Of a stretch of 64,000 nucleotides of DNA, positions 50,684 through 59,042 are shown piece after piece; the first letter of the stretch is position 1; each line of letters opens with the position of its first letter. Below the pieces are notes generated by a model. The model saw only the letters and a program-made list of their open reading frames with translations, ran no database searches and was not told the DNA's origin. Source of the DNA: Bacillus sp. EB106-08-02-XG196 (lineage in GTDB: Bacteria > Bacillota > Bacilli > Bacillales > Cytobacillaceae); assembly GCF_013396335.1 (NCBI RefSeq), contig NZ_JABWSY010000009.1, forward strand, positions 1 through 64,000. The letters run 5' to 3'. The position numbers and the translations under genes were made by a program.

Positions 50684-51079
50684 CTAAGAAACGGCATCTA
50701 TCATAATTGGGACATTTTGCGTAATATTGTTTGCATTTCCTAAATCAATATTAATGATTAAAGAATAGTTAAAGGTTTCTTGATTTTTTTTAATATCGTC
50801 AGGAACATTGATTAAGAACGAAATTTTTCCAGTCTGGTTTGGACTACACTCAAAAGAACAGAAAACGGAATGACTATTTACTATTTCTTCTACAAATGCC
50901 TGGGAATCAATCCCTACTAGATCGATATCATATCTTTTTATTTTATTTTTTAACAGGCCGCCTGTTATCTCAATGGTACCGTTAATAACACTTCCGGCTT
51001 CGTATACCTTCTTATCCAAATGGACCATTGTTTTTGGCAAACCTATCTTTAGCTTTGTTAAATAATCTTTTAATGTCAT
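50684..51079 (-). CDS. Spo0M-like single arrestin-fold protein under a c-di-AMP riboswitch
   Basis: The 131-aa protein starts MTLKDYLTKLKIGLPKTM and shows the arrestin-like beta-sandwich pattern of the Spo0M N-domain (VYEAGSVINGTIEITGGLLK, then ISFLINVPDD). It is about half the length of Spo0M, so one domain only. Spo0M affects sporulation and cell shape by unknown means. The ATG at 51079 has a CAGGTGAAG SD. A ydaO-type riboswitch lies about 110 nt upstream on the same strand and a promoter before that, so c-di-AMP should control it. Confidence 0.7.
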   Translation of the reverse strand: MTLKDYLTKLKIGLPKTMVHLDKKVYEAGSVINGTIEITGGLLKNKIKRYDIDLVGIDSQAFVEEIVNSHSVFCSFECSPNQTGKISFLINVPDDIKKNQETFNYSLIINIDLGNANNITQNVPIMIDAVS

Positions 51080-51189
51080 TTTCTTCACCTGTTCCCTAAA
51101 ATAGGCATAATAAAAGACCAACAGTAAATCAAGCTGCTTAAAGTGTTAATCAAAACAAAAAAGCCCCTGTACTTGGCGGTCCATGACCT

Positions 51190-51320
51190 CCTTCGCTTTA
51201 GCCGACGAAGTTAGCTGACGGGTAGGATGGCGAAAGAAATTCTCATCCCTTCTACAATAGTAGAATTAGCCCCAATAAATTGGTTCCTCCGTACCCATTT
51301 TGATGGGTTTTGGCCGAAAT
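51190..51320 (-). promoter_or_regulatory. cyclic di-AMP riboswitch (ydaO/yuaA class)
   Basis: The minus strand carries the diagnostic blocks in order: ACGGAGGAACCAA, TTGGGGCTAATTC, AAGGGATG, CATCCTACCC, GTCAGCTAACTTCGTCGGC. These are the ligand-binding core of the ydaO aptamer. The closing pairing is TTT-GGCC with GGCT-AAA. GGGGCTTTTTTG about 25 nt further downstream may be part of the expression platform, although I cannot draw a strong terminator stem. In Bacillus these are OFF switches at high c-di-AMP. Confidence 0.93.
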
Positions 51321-51348
51321 ATTTAATTTAATATTGATTATGACGATA

Positions 51349-51377
51349 ATTTTATCCTCAACCTGATTACTTGTAAA
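51349..51377 (-). promoter_or_regulatory. promoter of the riboswitch transcript
   Basis: On the minus strand TTTACA and TAAAAT are separated by exactly 17 bp. The predicted start is near 51342, about 20 nt before the aptamer. Confidence 0.7.
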
Positions 51378-51486
51378 GAGTGATATTCGCCTAAATTAAC
51401 TGCCTAATCTCCAATTTTAAATAAAAACAATGATTTCTCTAGTGTTTGCTCATGTTTCATCGATATTTGACAACTTTGTCCCTTTT

Positions 51487-52212
51487 TTATTTTGTAATTA
51501 ATTTTGCGAATTCTTTTAAATTGGTTGAATACTTAACATACAGTCGCGGCAGGTAAAAATCCTCGTTTTTGATATCCTTTTTCGAATAAATTTCTGGTGT
51601 TGTCGTCAATCCAAATGAATAAAACTTTTTCGTTTCTGAAGCTGTACGTTCATTATAACTTCCATATGGATAGGCTAGGGCAATGACAGGTTTCCCTGTT
51701 ATCTTTTCTATTTTCTCCTTCGATCCTTTTAATTCATAGTGGAGATTTTCTGACTTTGTCAAATCTGGATGTGTAGCTGTATGCGACTGAACAGAAATAA
51801 CACCAGAGTCCGACATCATTCTTAATTCTGAAATATTTAACCGATTTACATTACCGACAAAATCCGATATTACAAAAAAAGTTGCTTTTGGCTTAAAAGT
51901 TTCATCCTTTAACCTCTGGAGAATCTCAAAAGCGTTACGATTATTTTTATACCCATCATCAAAGGTTAGAAAAATAGGTTTCTTTATTTTACCAAGTTGA
52001 TTCCACTGTTCGAATGTTACTAACGTATATCCCTGATTTTTCAAATAGATCATTTGCTTTTCGAAATTCTCGGGAGTTACAAATAACTCTTTGGACCCTA
52101 GACCGGAATAATTATCAATGGAATGATAAACTAAGATAGGTACCTTTTGCTGTGAAAAAACCTGGTCAGGCAAGCAAATGAGAAGAAGAAGAAGAACTAC
52201 TAGTTTTAACAT
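51487..52212 (-). CDS. polysaccharide deacetylase family protein, secreted
   Basis: The 241-aa protein has a signal peptide (MLKLVVLLLLLICLPDQVFS) and a NodB-like domain with ILVYHSIDNYSG, the metal-binding ITFDDGYKNN-type strand (FLTFDDGYKNNRNAF), the zinc His pair in SHTATHPDL and YPYGSYN. It likely removes acetyl groups from cell-wall glycans or acts on poly-GlcNAc. The exact substrate is unknown. It is closer to YadE-type secreted deacetylases than to the protein at 2.3-3.0 kb. The ATG has the SD GGGAGGC. Confidence 0.9.
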   Translation of the reverse strand: MLKLVVLLLLLICLPDQVFSQQKVPILVYHSIDNYSGLGSKELFVTPENFEKQMIYLKNQGYTLVTFEQWNQLGKIKKPIFLTFDDGYKNNRNAFEILQRLKDETFKPKATFFVISDFVGNVNRLNISELRMMSDSGVISVQSHTATHPDLTKSENLHYELKGSKEKIEKITGKPVIALAYPYGSYNERTASETKKFYSFGLTTTPEIYSKKDIKNEDFYLPRLYVKYSTNLKEFAKLITK

Positions 52213-52331
52213 GCAGTAAAGCCTCCCTTTTTTCCAAGCCAGTTTTACCTATTATTCCTCAGTCCGTATGTTTTATCTCTTAAATAAACATGATAAACTG
52301 AAAGAATATACATAATTTAAGGAGAGGTTTA

Positions 52332-53120
52332 ATGTCTGATTATAAGGTTTTATTTTTAGATATTGATGGAACCATCATTATGCCGGATGATACCATCGAG
52401 GATACTACGATCAATGCAATTCGTCAGGTTCAAGAAAAAGGAATAGAGGTTTTTTTAGCCACTGGCAGACCTTTACATGAAATCAGGGAACTTGCGAAAG
52501 AGTTAAATGTCCATTCCCTTATTGGGTATAACGGTGCTTTTGCCATTTATCAAGGTAAAGACCTATTTCAAGAGCCAATGAACAAGGAAAGTGTCAAACA
52601 ATTTATTGATATTGCGAAAAAAAATCAACATGAACTTGTTTTGTATACGAAAGACCAAAATATATTTTCTGATATAGAAACAGATGGTGTAAAAGAATTT
52701 ATAGAAAAGTTTCACTTACATAAGAATGACTCCTATTCACCATCAAACGATTATGAAGTTCTCGGAATGACCTTGATCAATTTAAAAACAAAGGATACTG
52801 CATTATATAAACATGAAGATCAAATCCACTTATCACAAGTAAATCTTGAAGGTATGCTTCATTGTTATGACGTGATAAGAGATCAAGTCAATAAAGGCAT
52901 TGGTGTTCAATATGTCCTGAAGCACCTTGGACTTAAGAAGGAAAATGCTATTGCATTCGGTGATGGAATGAATGACAAAGAAATGCTTCTGAGTGTTGGT
53001 GAAGGATTTGCAATGGGAAATGGCCATCCGGACCTCTTTCAATATGCTAAACATAGAACCACTTCCGTAACAGAATCAGGTATCTATAATGGATTAAAAG
53101 CATTAGGGATTATCGAGTAA
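52332..53120 (+). CDS. Cof-type HAD-IIB phosphatase
   Basis: The 262-aa HAD hydrolase has motif I LFLDIDGTII (nucleophile Asp at about 9), motif II LATGRP, the C2 cap (about 85-190) and motifs III/IV in KENAIAFGDGMNDKEMLLSVG. Cof-like proteins dephosphorylate sugar phosphates, pyridoxal phosphate or FMN. The substrate is not predictable. The ATG follows AAGGAGAGG. It is a single gene with a terminator right after the stop. Confidence 0.92.
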   Translation: MSDYKVLFLDIDGTIIMPDDTIEDTTINAIRQVQEKGIEVFLATGRPLHEIRELAKELNVHSLIGYNGAFAIYQGKDLFQEPMNKESVKQFIDIAKKNQHELVLYTKDQNIFSDIETDGVKEFIEKFHLHKNDSYSPSNDYEVLGMTLINLKTKDTALYKHEDQIHLSQVNLEGMLHCYDVIRDQVNKGIGVQYVLKHLGLKKENAIAFGDGMNDKEMLLSVGEGFAMGNGHPDLFQYAKHRTTSVTESGIYNGLKALGIIE

Positions 53121-53123
53121 GCG

Positions 53124-53151
53124 AAAGCTGTGCATATGCACAGCTTTTTTT
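53124..53151 (+). terminator. terminator of the HAD gene
   Basis: AAAGCTGTGCA and TGCACAGCTTT are perfectly complementary around two bases, followed by TTTT. Confidence 0.9.
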
Positions 53152-53290
53152 GCATGAATTTGTTGGTATTTCGTGTTATCCGTCTTGTTTTGATAGCTTT
53201 TGTCACCCTGCAGGAAAATGGGGTGCACCTTATAGAATTTACTATCCATAGATGTTTTACCGTAAATTGGATAGAAGGGATTTGAATATT

Positions 53291-54163
53291 ATGAGAACTT
53301 TCACGTTAAAGGAAGTTTCCAAAAAAATAAATGTTAAGCCAGCTACATTAAAAAAATGGGAAAAGGAACTTGAGGAATATCTTGATATACCCAGGACCAG
53401 ACAAGGCGCTAGAATATATTCGGAGGTAGAATTAGATTTACTCTTGGATATTAAACAAATGTACGAAAATAAATTAAGCACAGAGATGATCCTACAAAAC
53501 TTACAAACGAAGGATGAACCAGTAGAAAACGAGATTTCTGAACCCCCTTCCTCCTCTTTGCCAATTGTTTCAGAAACCATGCCCGAAGTAACGAATGAGG
53601 AAAATGCTATTAAGAATGCAGATCAATTTTTCGATGCCATGGATACTTATAAGCAAACCTTCTTAAGTGAGGTAAAAGATGAAATTCGAAGTGTTCTCCG
53701 TAAAGAGGTAGTAGAAGAAGTAAAAAAGGAAATCTCTAAAGGTACATTCTATACAGTGAAGTCCATTTCTGATTCCATCTATAAATCGTCAGCTTCGACA
53801 AAAGCAGAAATTGAGGGACTTTCGGAACACATTGAAAAATCAGCAGAACAGACGACAGAAAGACTTCATTATTTATCAAAAAGTATTGTCAATGCCTCAC
53901 ACGAAACTTCTGAAGAGATTTATACGTTATCAAAGCAATTGTCTGAATCTACGGAGGAACTTGCTCACTACGTAGATATTACAAATACAGAAATCATGAG
54001 TTTATCGGAAGTTATCGAAAAGGACCGTGAAGATCGCGGGAAAGAACGTGACCAATTCCGAAATGAAATCACGCAAAGAGAAGCTGCTTTTCAGGATTTA
54101 TTAACAAGTTTTCGTGATGTAGCCGCTGCACGGGAAAAGAAATGGTGGAAGTTCTGGGAGTAA
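53291..54163 (+). CDS. MerR-type HTH protein with long coiled coil and DUF3967-like tail
   Basis: The 290-aa protein has an N-terminal MerR-like HTH (FTLKEVSKKINVKPATLKKW, about 4-23, then a wing with RTRQGARIYSEVELDLLL). A long helical or coiled-coil middle (about 110-250) follows, and a C-terminal segment REAAFQDLLTSFRDVAAA with KKWWKFWE, as in DUF3967. The aromatic, basic end could touch the membrane. It resembles an enlarged RacA and stands 54 bp before racA, so a shared role in chromosome organisation is plausible but unproven. The ATG at 53291 follows AGAAGGGA. Confidence 0.75.
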   Translation: MRTFTLKEVSKKINVKPATLKKWEKELEEYLDIPRTRQGARIYSEVELDLLLDIKQMYENKLSTEMILQNLQTKDEPVENEISEPPSSSLPIVSETMPEVTNEENAIKNADQFFDAMDTYKQTFLSEVKDEIRSVLRKEVVEEVKKEISKGTFYTVKSISDSIYKSSASTKAEIEGLSEHIEKSAEQTTERLHYLSKSIVNASHETSEEIYTLSKQLSESTEELAHYVDITNTEIMSLSEVIEKDREDRGKERDQFRNEITQREAAFQDLLTSFRDVAAAREKKWWKFWE

Positions 54164-54217
54164 AATCGTCACGACACTTGCTGCTATGGTCAAATTTTTC
54201 AAGTGGAGGGGATCATT

Positions 54218-54745
54218 ATGAACACTAGTGAAGTAGCAAAATTATTAGGGGTATCAGCAAGTACCATTCAACGATGGGTAAAACAGCTTGAACTGCCAAT
54301 GGAGCGTAATGAACGGGGACATTATCATTTTAATAACGAGGATATTGATCTTCTAAGAAACATTCAAACACAAATTCAAAATGGGACCTTACTTCAAGAA
54401 ATTGCACCTGTTCAGGAAAAGAAAACTAGGAAAGGAACTGTTAAAGCAGCTCCTGAGCCAAACGCAGAACTGGAAAGATTGTATACCATTGTTAACGAAT
54501 TAGAAGCAAAGGTAAACTCAAAAGCAGATTCTGTCGCCTCCTATCAGCTCCTGCAGCACCGCAGGGAAATAGAAGAATTACAGAGTCAAGTCATAGACTT
54601 AACAAAAAAAGTGGAATCCCTACAATCACAGCTTTTTGAAATTATGAAAACCACCCTCCCTGAAAAACCTCTAGTATTAGAACATGGAAAGCTTAATAGA
54701 AAAAAGAAGAATTTGGTTAGTTCGTTATTTGGGTTTTTAGGGTAA
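54218..54745 (+). CDS. racA: chromosome-anchoring protein RacA
   Basis: The 175-aa protein is close to B. subtilis RacA (184 aa). The N-terminal MerR-like HTH is MNTSEVAKLLGVSASTIQRW, then VKQLELPMERNERGHYHF, and the coiled coil spans about 85-150 with a basic C-terminus. RacA binds centromere-like ram sites near the origin and, with DivIVA, ties the chromosome to the pole at the start of sporulation. The ATG has GGAGGGGATC upstream. Confidence 0.9.
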   Translation: MNTSEVAKLLGVSASTIQRWVKQLELPMERNERGHYHFNNEDIDLLRNIQTQIQNGTLLQEIAPVQEKKTRKGTVKAAPEPNAELERLYTIVNELEAKVNSKADSVASYQLLQHRREIEELQSQVIDLTKKVESLQSQLFEIMKTTLPEKPLVLEHGKLNRKKKNLVSSLFGFLG

Positions 54746-54751
54746 CTATAA

Positions 54752-54785
54752 AAGCATAAGCGCCTTGCATAGGGGCTTATGCTAG
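54752..54785 (+). terminator. hairpin after racA
   Basis: AGCATAAGCGCC pairs with GGGGCTTATGCT with one mismatch around an 8-nt loop. No T-run follows on this strand, so it acts with the next hairpin or as an RNA-stability element. Confidence 0.5.
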
Positions 54786-54788
54786 ACA

Positions 54789-54835
54789 AAAAAAGAGCCG
54801 AATGTGTGTTCAGAACACATTCGGCTCTTATATTT
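54789..54835. terminator. bidirectional terminator between racA and the acyltransferase gene
   Basis: AAGAGCCGAATGTGT pairs with ACACATTCGGCTCTT around a short loop, with AAAAAAA before and TATATTTTT after. The acyltransferase stop codon (54828) lies within the right arm. Confidence 0.9.
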
Positions 54836-55802
54836 TTAATTCAACAAGGGGCTGTGTATATTTTTTAATCATATAACTGCCAAGTACAATGCAAACCATA
54901 AAGGAGAAGACAATTAAAAATAAATAATTTTCTGAAATGGCATCCGGTAAAATAGATTGAATGGACTTAATGATAAACCCATGGAACAAGTAAACATATA
55001 GTGTTCTTTCACCTATTTTCGTTATTCGGTACTGATTCGATGGGATTAATGGCAAGAAGCCAAAAACGACAATTAAAGTTAAAACATATTGCCAAGCACG
55101 CAGCAGTCCGTCCGTAAGCTGCATTCCTCCCATGTTTTCATAAGAGGTGTCCCCTAACAGCCATGGAACAGCATTTTCAGGAAAACTTGAGCCAAAATAT
55201 AAAAACGTAAAAATGATAATGATAACTCCCGCTGGAACAGCATACTTTGCCCCAATGATTCGTTTTAAATGGTCCCCGTTTAATAAGAAACCTAACAGAA
55301 AGTATGGAAAGAAAACAAACGTCCGAGATATACTCATAAAACTTCCTGCATCTTCAAAATAACCAATTGCAATTCCTAATAAAACCGAGATGAGCAAACC
55401 CACCCATTTTAATTTCGCAAATACATACAGCAGTAAATTCCAGAAAAATAAACTTAGTAAAAACCACAATGACCAATGAGGCTGGAACAGATTAAATTCA
55501 AGCGTTTTTTCCTTCCCCACTAAAAAATAAACCACAGAATAGATAATCTGAAAAATAAAATAAGGAATCAAGATCTTTTGAACAGATTTAAGCAAGTACC
55601 CTTTATTTTTAAAACCTTTGGCAAAATATCCGGAAATCAAAATAAATGCTGGCATATGAAATAGAAAAATCACGGTATATAAAGTAAATAAAACCTTATC
55701 TTGATCCTTATAAGGGCTAATCATATGTCCGAAAACAACAAGAAAAATTAAAATAAATTTTGCATTATCAAAATACTTACTTCTACTTGTAGTCGAAGCC
55801 AT
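54828..55802 (-). CDS. acyltransferase family 3 membrane protein
   Basis: The 324-aa protein has about ten membrane helices. It begins MASTTSRSKYFDNAKFILI, with FLVVFGHMISPYKD carrying the conserved His of acyltransferase-3 enzymes, LFHMPAFILISGYFAKG and WSLWFLLSLFFW. These transfer acetyl or other acyl groups to extracellular sugars or lipids. The pattern is close to fucose-4-O-acetylase-like proteins. The acceptor is unknown. The ATG at 55802 has GGAGGGAT upstream. Confidence 0.85.
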   Translation of the reverse strand: MASTTSRSKYFDNAKFILIFLVVFGHMISPYKDQDKVLFTLYTVIFLFHMPAFILISGYFAKGFKNKGYLLKSVQKILIPYFIFQIIYSVVYFLVGKEKTLEFNLFQPHWSLWFLLSLFFWNLLLYVFAKLKWVGLLISVLLGIAIGYFEDAGSFMSISRTFVFFPYFLLGFLLNGDHLKRIIGAKYAVPAGVIIIIFTFLYFGSSFPENAVPWLLGDTSYENMGGMQLTDGLLRAWQYVLTLIVVFGFLPLIPSNQYRITKIGERTLYVYLFHGFIIKSIQSILPDAISENYLFLIVFSFMVCIVLGSYMIKKYTQPLVELKI

Positions 55803-56093
55803 CCTATCCCTCCAAAACAAAAAGATATTGTAATAAAATTTTTAGATTGTATTTACACTATTTTACCTCAGTAATATTACAGAGTGATTGAATATAAATT
55901 ACTTTCTATGTCAGTGAATTTACAATTTCAAAATAATAATCGAAATGTCCTATGCTTAATTAACTATTTATTGGTAATAAATTCTACAACCAACTTTTAG
56001 GACCTGATGATAAAAATCACATACACAAAAAAAGATTCATGATAGTATTCAGGGTAAGTTTTAAATTCTTAAACAATGAAACGGGGTTATAAA

Positions 56094-57053
56094 TTGAACT
56101 TTCCACAATTAAAAATTGCACATATCATGCCAAAGGTTCCGGTTTTTCAAGGAGGAATGGGTGTTGGTATTTCATTAAGTAAACTGGCTTCTGCGGTTGC
56201 AAATGCTGGAGGAGTTGGAATTATCTCAGGTACTGGTATTACAACGGATGAAATGCGTGATCATATTAGAAAAGCAAAAAGTCTTGTAAAAGACGCAGGT
56301 TATATTGGCGTAAATGTCCTGTTTGCAATGAATGATTTTGCAGAAAAAATGAAAGCGGCTCTAGAAGAAAAAGTTGATTTTATTATTTCAGGGGCAGGAA
56401 TTTCAAGAGATATGTATGCTTGGGGCAGACAGGCTGGCATACCCGTTATTTCGATTGTTTCTTCAGCCAAATTAGCAAGAATTTCAGAAAGACTCGGCGC
56501 TGCAGCGGTAGTGGTAGAAGGCTTCGAGGCTGGCGGACATCTTGGAACTGACAGACCGATGTTTGACATACTTCCAGAAGTAGTGGAAGCTGTATCGATT
56601 CCTGTTCTTGCTGCTGGTGGTATCATGACTGGTGAGGATATCGCCAAAGCCCTTTCAATGGGGGCTTCTGGGGTTCAGATGGGCACCCGATTTGTAGCAA
56701 GTGAAGAATGTGACGCTCCGCTTGCATTTAAACAGAAATATGTTGATGCTCGTAAAGAGGATACTTTGTTAGTCAAAACAACTGTCGGCTTACACGGGAG
56801 AGTAATTTCTAATAACTTTTCTAAATTAATCAGTGGCCCAGACAAATTAAAAATTGCCAAATGCCATGATTGTTTAAAAAATTGCTCCTATCGTTTCTGT
56901 ACGCTCGATTCCTTACTTGTATCTGTTGGCGGAGATGTGGAAAATGGACTTGTCTTTGCTGGTGCACGGGTAGATGAAATCAAGGAAATCCTCCCTGTCC
57001 AGCAAATCATGGATAATCTAACGACAGAATATCAAAACGCTATTCAACAATAA
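56094..57053 (+). CDS. nitronate monooxygenase / NPD-like flavin enzyme
   Basis: The 319-aa TIM-barrel FMN protein begins MNFPQLKIAHIMPKVPVFQG. It has QGGMGVGISLSKLASAVANAG, IGVNVLFAMNDF, GAGISRDMY, VVVEGFEAGGHLG (catalytic-region His) and PVLAAGGIMTGEDIAKALSMG. The C-terminus carries CHDCLKNC, an extra Cys cluster seen in the FabK-related NMO branch. It oxidises nitronates or serves as an NAD(P)H:quinone/flavin reductase. TTG at 56094 (after ACGGGG) fits family starts better than the ATG at 56076, which has no SD. Confidence 0.85.
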   Translation: MNFPQLKIAHIMPKVPVFQGGMGVGISLSKLASAVANAGGVGIISGTGITTDEMRDHIRKAKSLVKDAGYIGVNVLFAMNDFAEKMKAALEEKVDFIISGAGISRDMYAWGRQAGIPVISIVSSAKLARISERLGAAAVVVEGFEAGGHLGTDRPMFDILPEVVEAVSIPVLAAGGIMTGEDIAKALSMGASGVQMGTRFVASEECDAPLAFKQKYVDARKEDTLLVKTTVGLHGRVISNNFSKLISGPDKLKIAKCHDCLKNCSYRFCTLDSLLVSVGGDVENGLVFAGARVDEIKEILPVQQIMDNLTTEYQNAIQQ

Positions 57054-57067
57054 ATTAGCTAAATAAA

Positions 57068-57098
57068 AAGAGACAACCACATTTTTGAGGTTGTCTCT
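57068..57098. terminator. bidirectional terminator
   Basis: AGAGACAACC and GGTTGTCTCT are perfectly complementary around a 10-nt loop, between convergent genes, with TCTC after and AAAAA before. Confidence 0.8.
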
Positions 57099-57103
57099 TC
57101 TCA

Positions 57104-57589
57104 TTAAGGTAAATTTTTTACTTTATTCATGATGGATGTTCTTGATTTAGCTTCTGGAATAATTTTAGGATAACCAATTCCCAATACACCAACTAGGTCA
57201 TAATTTTCAGGAACTTCTAGTATTTCCTGGTTTTTTGCAGTAATTCCGATAGATGACCAGAAAGTACCTACACCTTCGGACCATGCCGCTAAATTAAAGT
57301 TTTGAACAAAGCAAGCTGTTGCCAAGGCGTTTTCCTCTTTCTCAACCGCCGAGGCACCATGTTTAGATACTACTGCAATAAGTATAGGCGCATTTCCAAA
57401 ATCCGTCTTATGTTTAAGTTTTGCCCTCGTATCAGGACCGATAAAATATACTTCCCAGGGTTCTGTCATTCTGTGATTAGGAGCCATTTTCGCTGCCTCT
57501 AACCATGAGTATATCAAATCAAGCTGAACAGAATCGGATTTAAATTTTTTGATATTTCGCCGGCTTTTAATAACTTCAAGAATATCCAA
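57104..57589 (-). CDS. nitroreductase family protein
   Basis: The 161-aa FMN oxidoreductase begins MDILEVIKSRRNIKKFKSDS, with SWLEAAKMAPNHRMTEPWEVYFI (substrate and FMN region), NALATACFVQNFNLAAWSEGVGTFWSS and LVGVLGIGYPK. It matches the short, single-domain subgroup of NfsA/FrxA-type nitroreductases (YdjA-like). The substrate is unknown. The TTG start follows GAGGGG. It is convergent with the nitronate monooxygenase gene. Confidence 0.9.
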   Translation of the reverse strand: MDILEVIKSRRNIKKFKSDSVQLDLIYSWLEAAKMAPNHRMTEPWEVYFIGPDTRAKLKHKTDFGNAPILIAVVSKHGASAVEKEENALATACFVQNFNLAAWSEGVGTFWSSIGITAKNQEILEVPENYDLVGVLGIGYPKIIPEAKSRTSIMNKVKNLP

Positions 57590-57736
57590 TGTATCCCCTC
57601 CTCTAACGGTTGAAAAACCACATTAATCTATCCTATGTTGCTTTTATAAAAATATTAATACACCCTAAGGATTCTGATTTTTATCTGTCACTAATTCCTT
57701 TGCCCTGAATAATATATGGGCGAGGAGGCGAATATA

Positions 57737-58075
57737 ATGAATAATATTCACTATGGACCTATTGGCAATCCAGGCTATCAGGGTCAAGAATATAACGATT
57801 ATCGAAATATCATGAATACATGCCAGCGTTATATGAATTATCATGTGGTTGGTCAAATGAACGATGGCACTCAAATGAATGGTATACTCCAAGACATGGA
57901 TGATGAAGGAGTTACAATGCTCGTTCCTGAGGATGTCGATGACGACTCCGATGACATGAGATATGGCGGGTACGGTGGTTACGGAAGACGCAGGTTCCGC
58001 CGTTTTAGAAGACGCCGCTTTCCATACAATGTCTTTGTATTCCCATTTTTCTTCCCATTCCCTTATTACTATTAA
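57737..58075 (+). CDS. small-barrel protein with Arg-rich and aromatic tail
   Basis: The 112-aa protein has a Tyr/Asn-rich N-terminus (MNNIHYGPIGNPGYQGQEYN), a short beta-barrel-like core (YHVVGQMNDGTQMNGILQDM and VTMLVPEDV) that reads like an LSm/SH3 fold, an Asp stretch (DVDDDSDD), a Gly/Tyr linker, an Arg cluster (RRRFRRFRRRRF) and an aromatic end (FPFFFPFPYYY). I do not recognise a named family. Composition suggests a spore-coat or nucleic-acid/membrane-binding role, but that is a guess. The SD GAGGAGGCG is strong. Confidence 0.7.
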   Translation: MNNIHYGPIGNPGYQGQEYNDYRNIMNTCQRYMNYHVVGQMNDGTQMNGILQDMDDEGVTMLVPEDVDDDSDDMRYGGYGGYGRRRFRRFRRRRFPYNVFVFPFFFPFPYYY

Positions 58076-58087
58076 TATAGAAGGAGC

Positions 58088-58111
58088 TCGCCATTACGGT
58101 GAGTTTTTTTA
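58088..58111 (+). terminator. terminator of the 112-aa gene
   Basis: CTCGCC pairs with GGTGAG around ATTAC, followed by TTTTTTT. It overlaps the stop codon of the convergent M50-like gene. Confidence 0.8.
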
Positions 58112-58840
58112 ATAATAATCTTTTGTTCCTTCTAACTGATATTTCGGCTGTACATCTACCGCACCAATACTGAACAATCCTCTCTTGAATCCAAGAAAGA
58201 TGAAAAAAAGTGACTGAGCAAAGAAGAATATCCCCCATCCTTGAGCTGGTATAAATGCTGTTAATTGAGATAAGTTTGTTGCGTCCCCAGCTGCATGCGG
58301 CTGAATTAAACTAATGATGAAAATATCATATGCGGTACTTACAGATTCTACTAAAATGACACAGGAAATTAACAATACAAGGTTTTGAATTACCTTTTGA
58401 CTTCCTTTAATAAGCAAGGCTAGAAATAAAGTACCAAAGGATGCAAGCCAGAATAAACCATAGAAATTACGGACCCATAAGATAAAATTGATTACAATCA
58501 AACCTAAAAGCATATCGATAAAAAGTGTATGTTTTTTCTTTTTAATTAACCAAAATGATACATATGCCATCAACGATGAAATCAAATAACCTGCTGCACA
58601 AGTGATAAAGTCAATAATCCAAATTGATTGTGTGCCGTGTGTAACTCCATCTCCATTCATAAACAATGAAATGGATTCAACATTACCCCCAAATAGAGCA
58701 ATAAATGCGTGACCAGATTCATGGATCACCGTATTAATAATTCTAAAATAATCACCTATTATCGGAATGTGTATTAAAACAAATGCCAACCCAAGGAAGA
58801 GGAAAAATTTAATACTAAGCTTTTCTTTTATATATTCCAA
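58109..58840 (-). CDS. M50-like membrane metalloprotease family protein
   Basis: The 243-aa protein has about six membrane helices. Residues NTVIHESGHAFIALFGG (HExxH near 41-45) and a later Gly/Asp-containing helix fit the peptidase M50B-like family. These site-2-protease relatives cut membrane proteins, but many M50B-like members are uncharacterised. The TTG start is behind GAGGGGGAAAG. It is divergent from the ABC transporter, 202 bp apart. Confidence 0.8.
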   Translation of the reverse strand: MEYIKEKLSIKFFLFLGLAFVLIHIPIIGDYFRIINTVIHESGHAFIALFGGNVESISLFMNGDGVTHGTQSIWIIDFITCAAGYLISSLMAYVSFWLIKKKKHTLFIDMLLGLIVINFILWVRNFYGLFWLASFGTLFLALLIKGSQKVIQNLVLLISCVILVESVSTAYDIFIISLIQPHAAGDATNLSQLTAFIPAQGWGIFFFAQSLFFIFLGFKRGLFSIGAVDVQPKYQLEGTKDYY

Positions 58841-59042
58841 TTTACTTTCCCCCTCTTTTCACTAAGCTTCCTTTTTTATTTCCATCTTAACATTTTTCTT
58901 TATATTCCGAAAATTTTACGTTCTATTATCTGGCAAAAATGTGACCGAAAAAATAGAGCTCGATTCGACAAACCAACAACCTATACGTTAAGATTAAGTT
59001 GTTGATATTCGCAACCGTTATTATTTTTTAGGAGGAATGAAT

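Noticed and set aside
58964-58971. Spo0A box TTCGACAA upstream of the ABC transporter
   Set aside because: An exact 8-mer is expected two or three times by chance in 64 kb of this composition, and no independent reason links this transporter to Spo0A.
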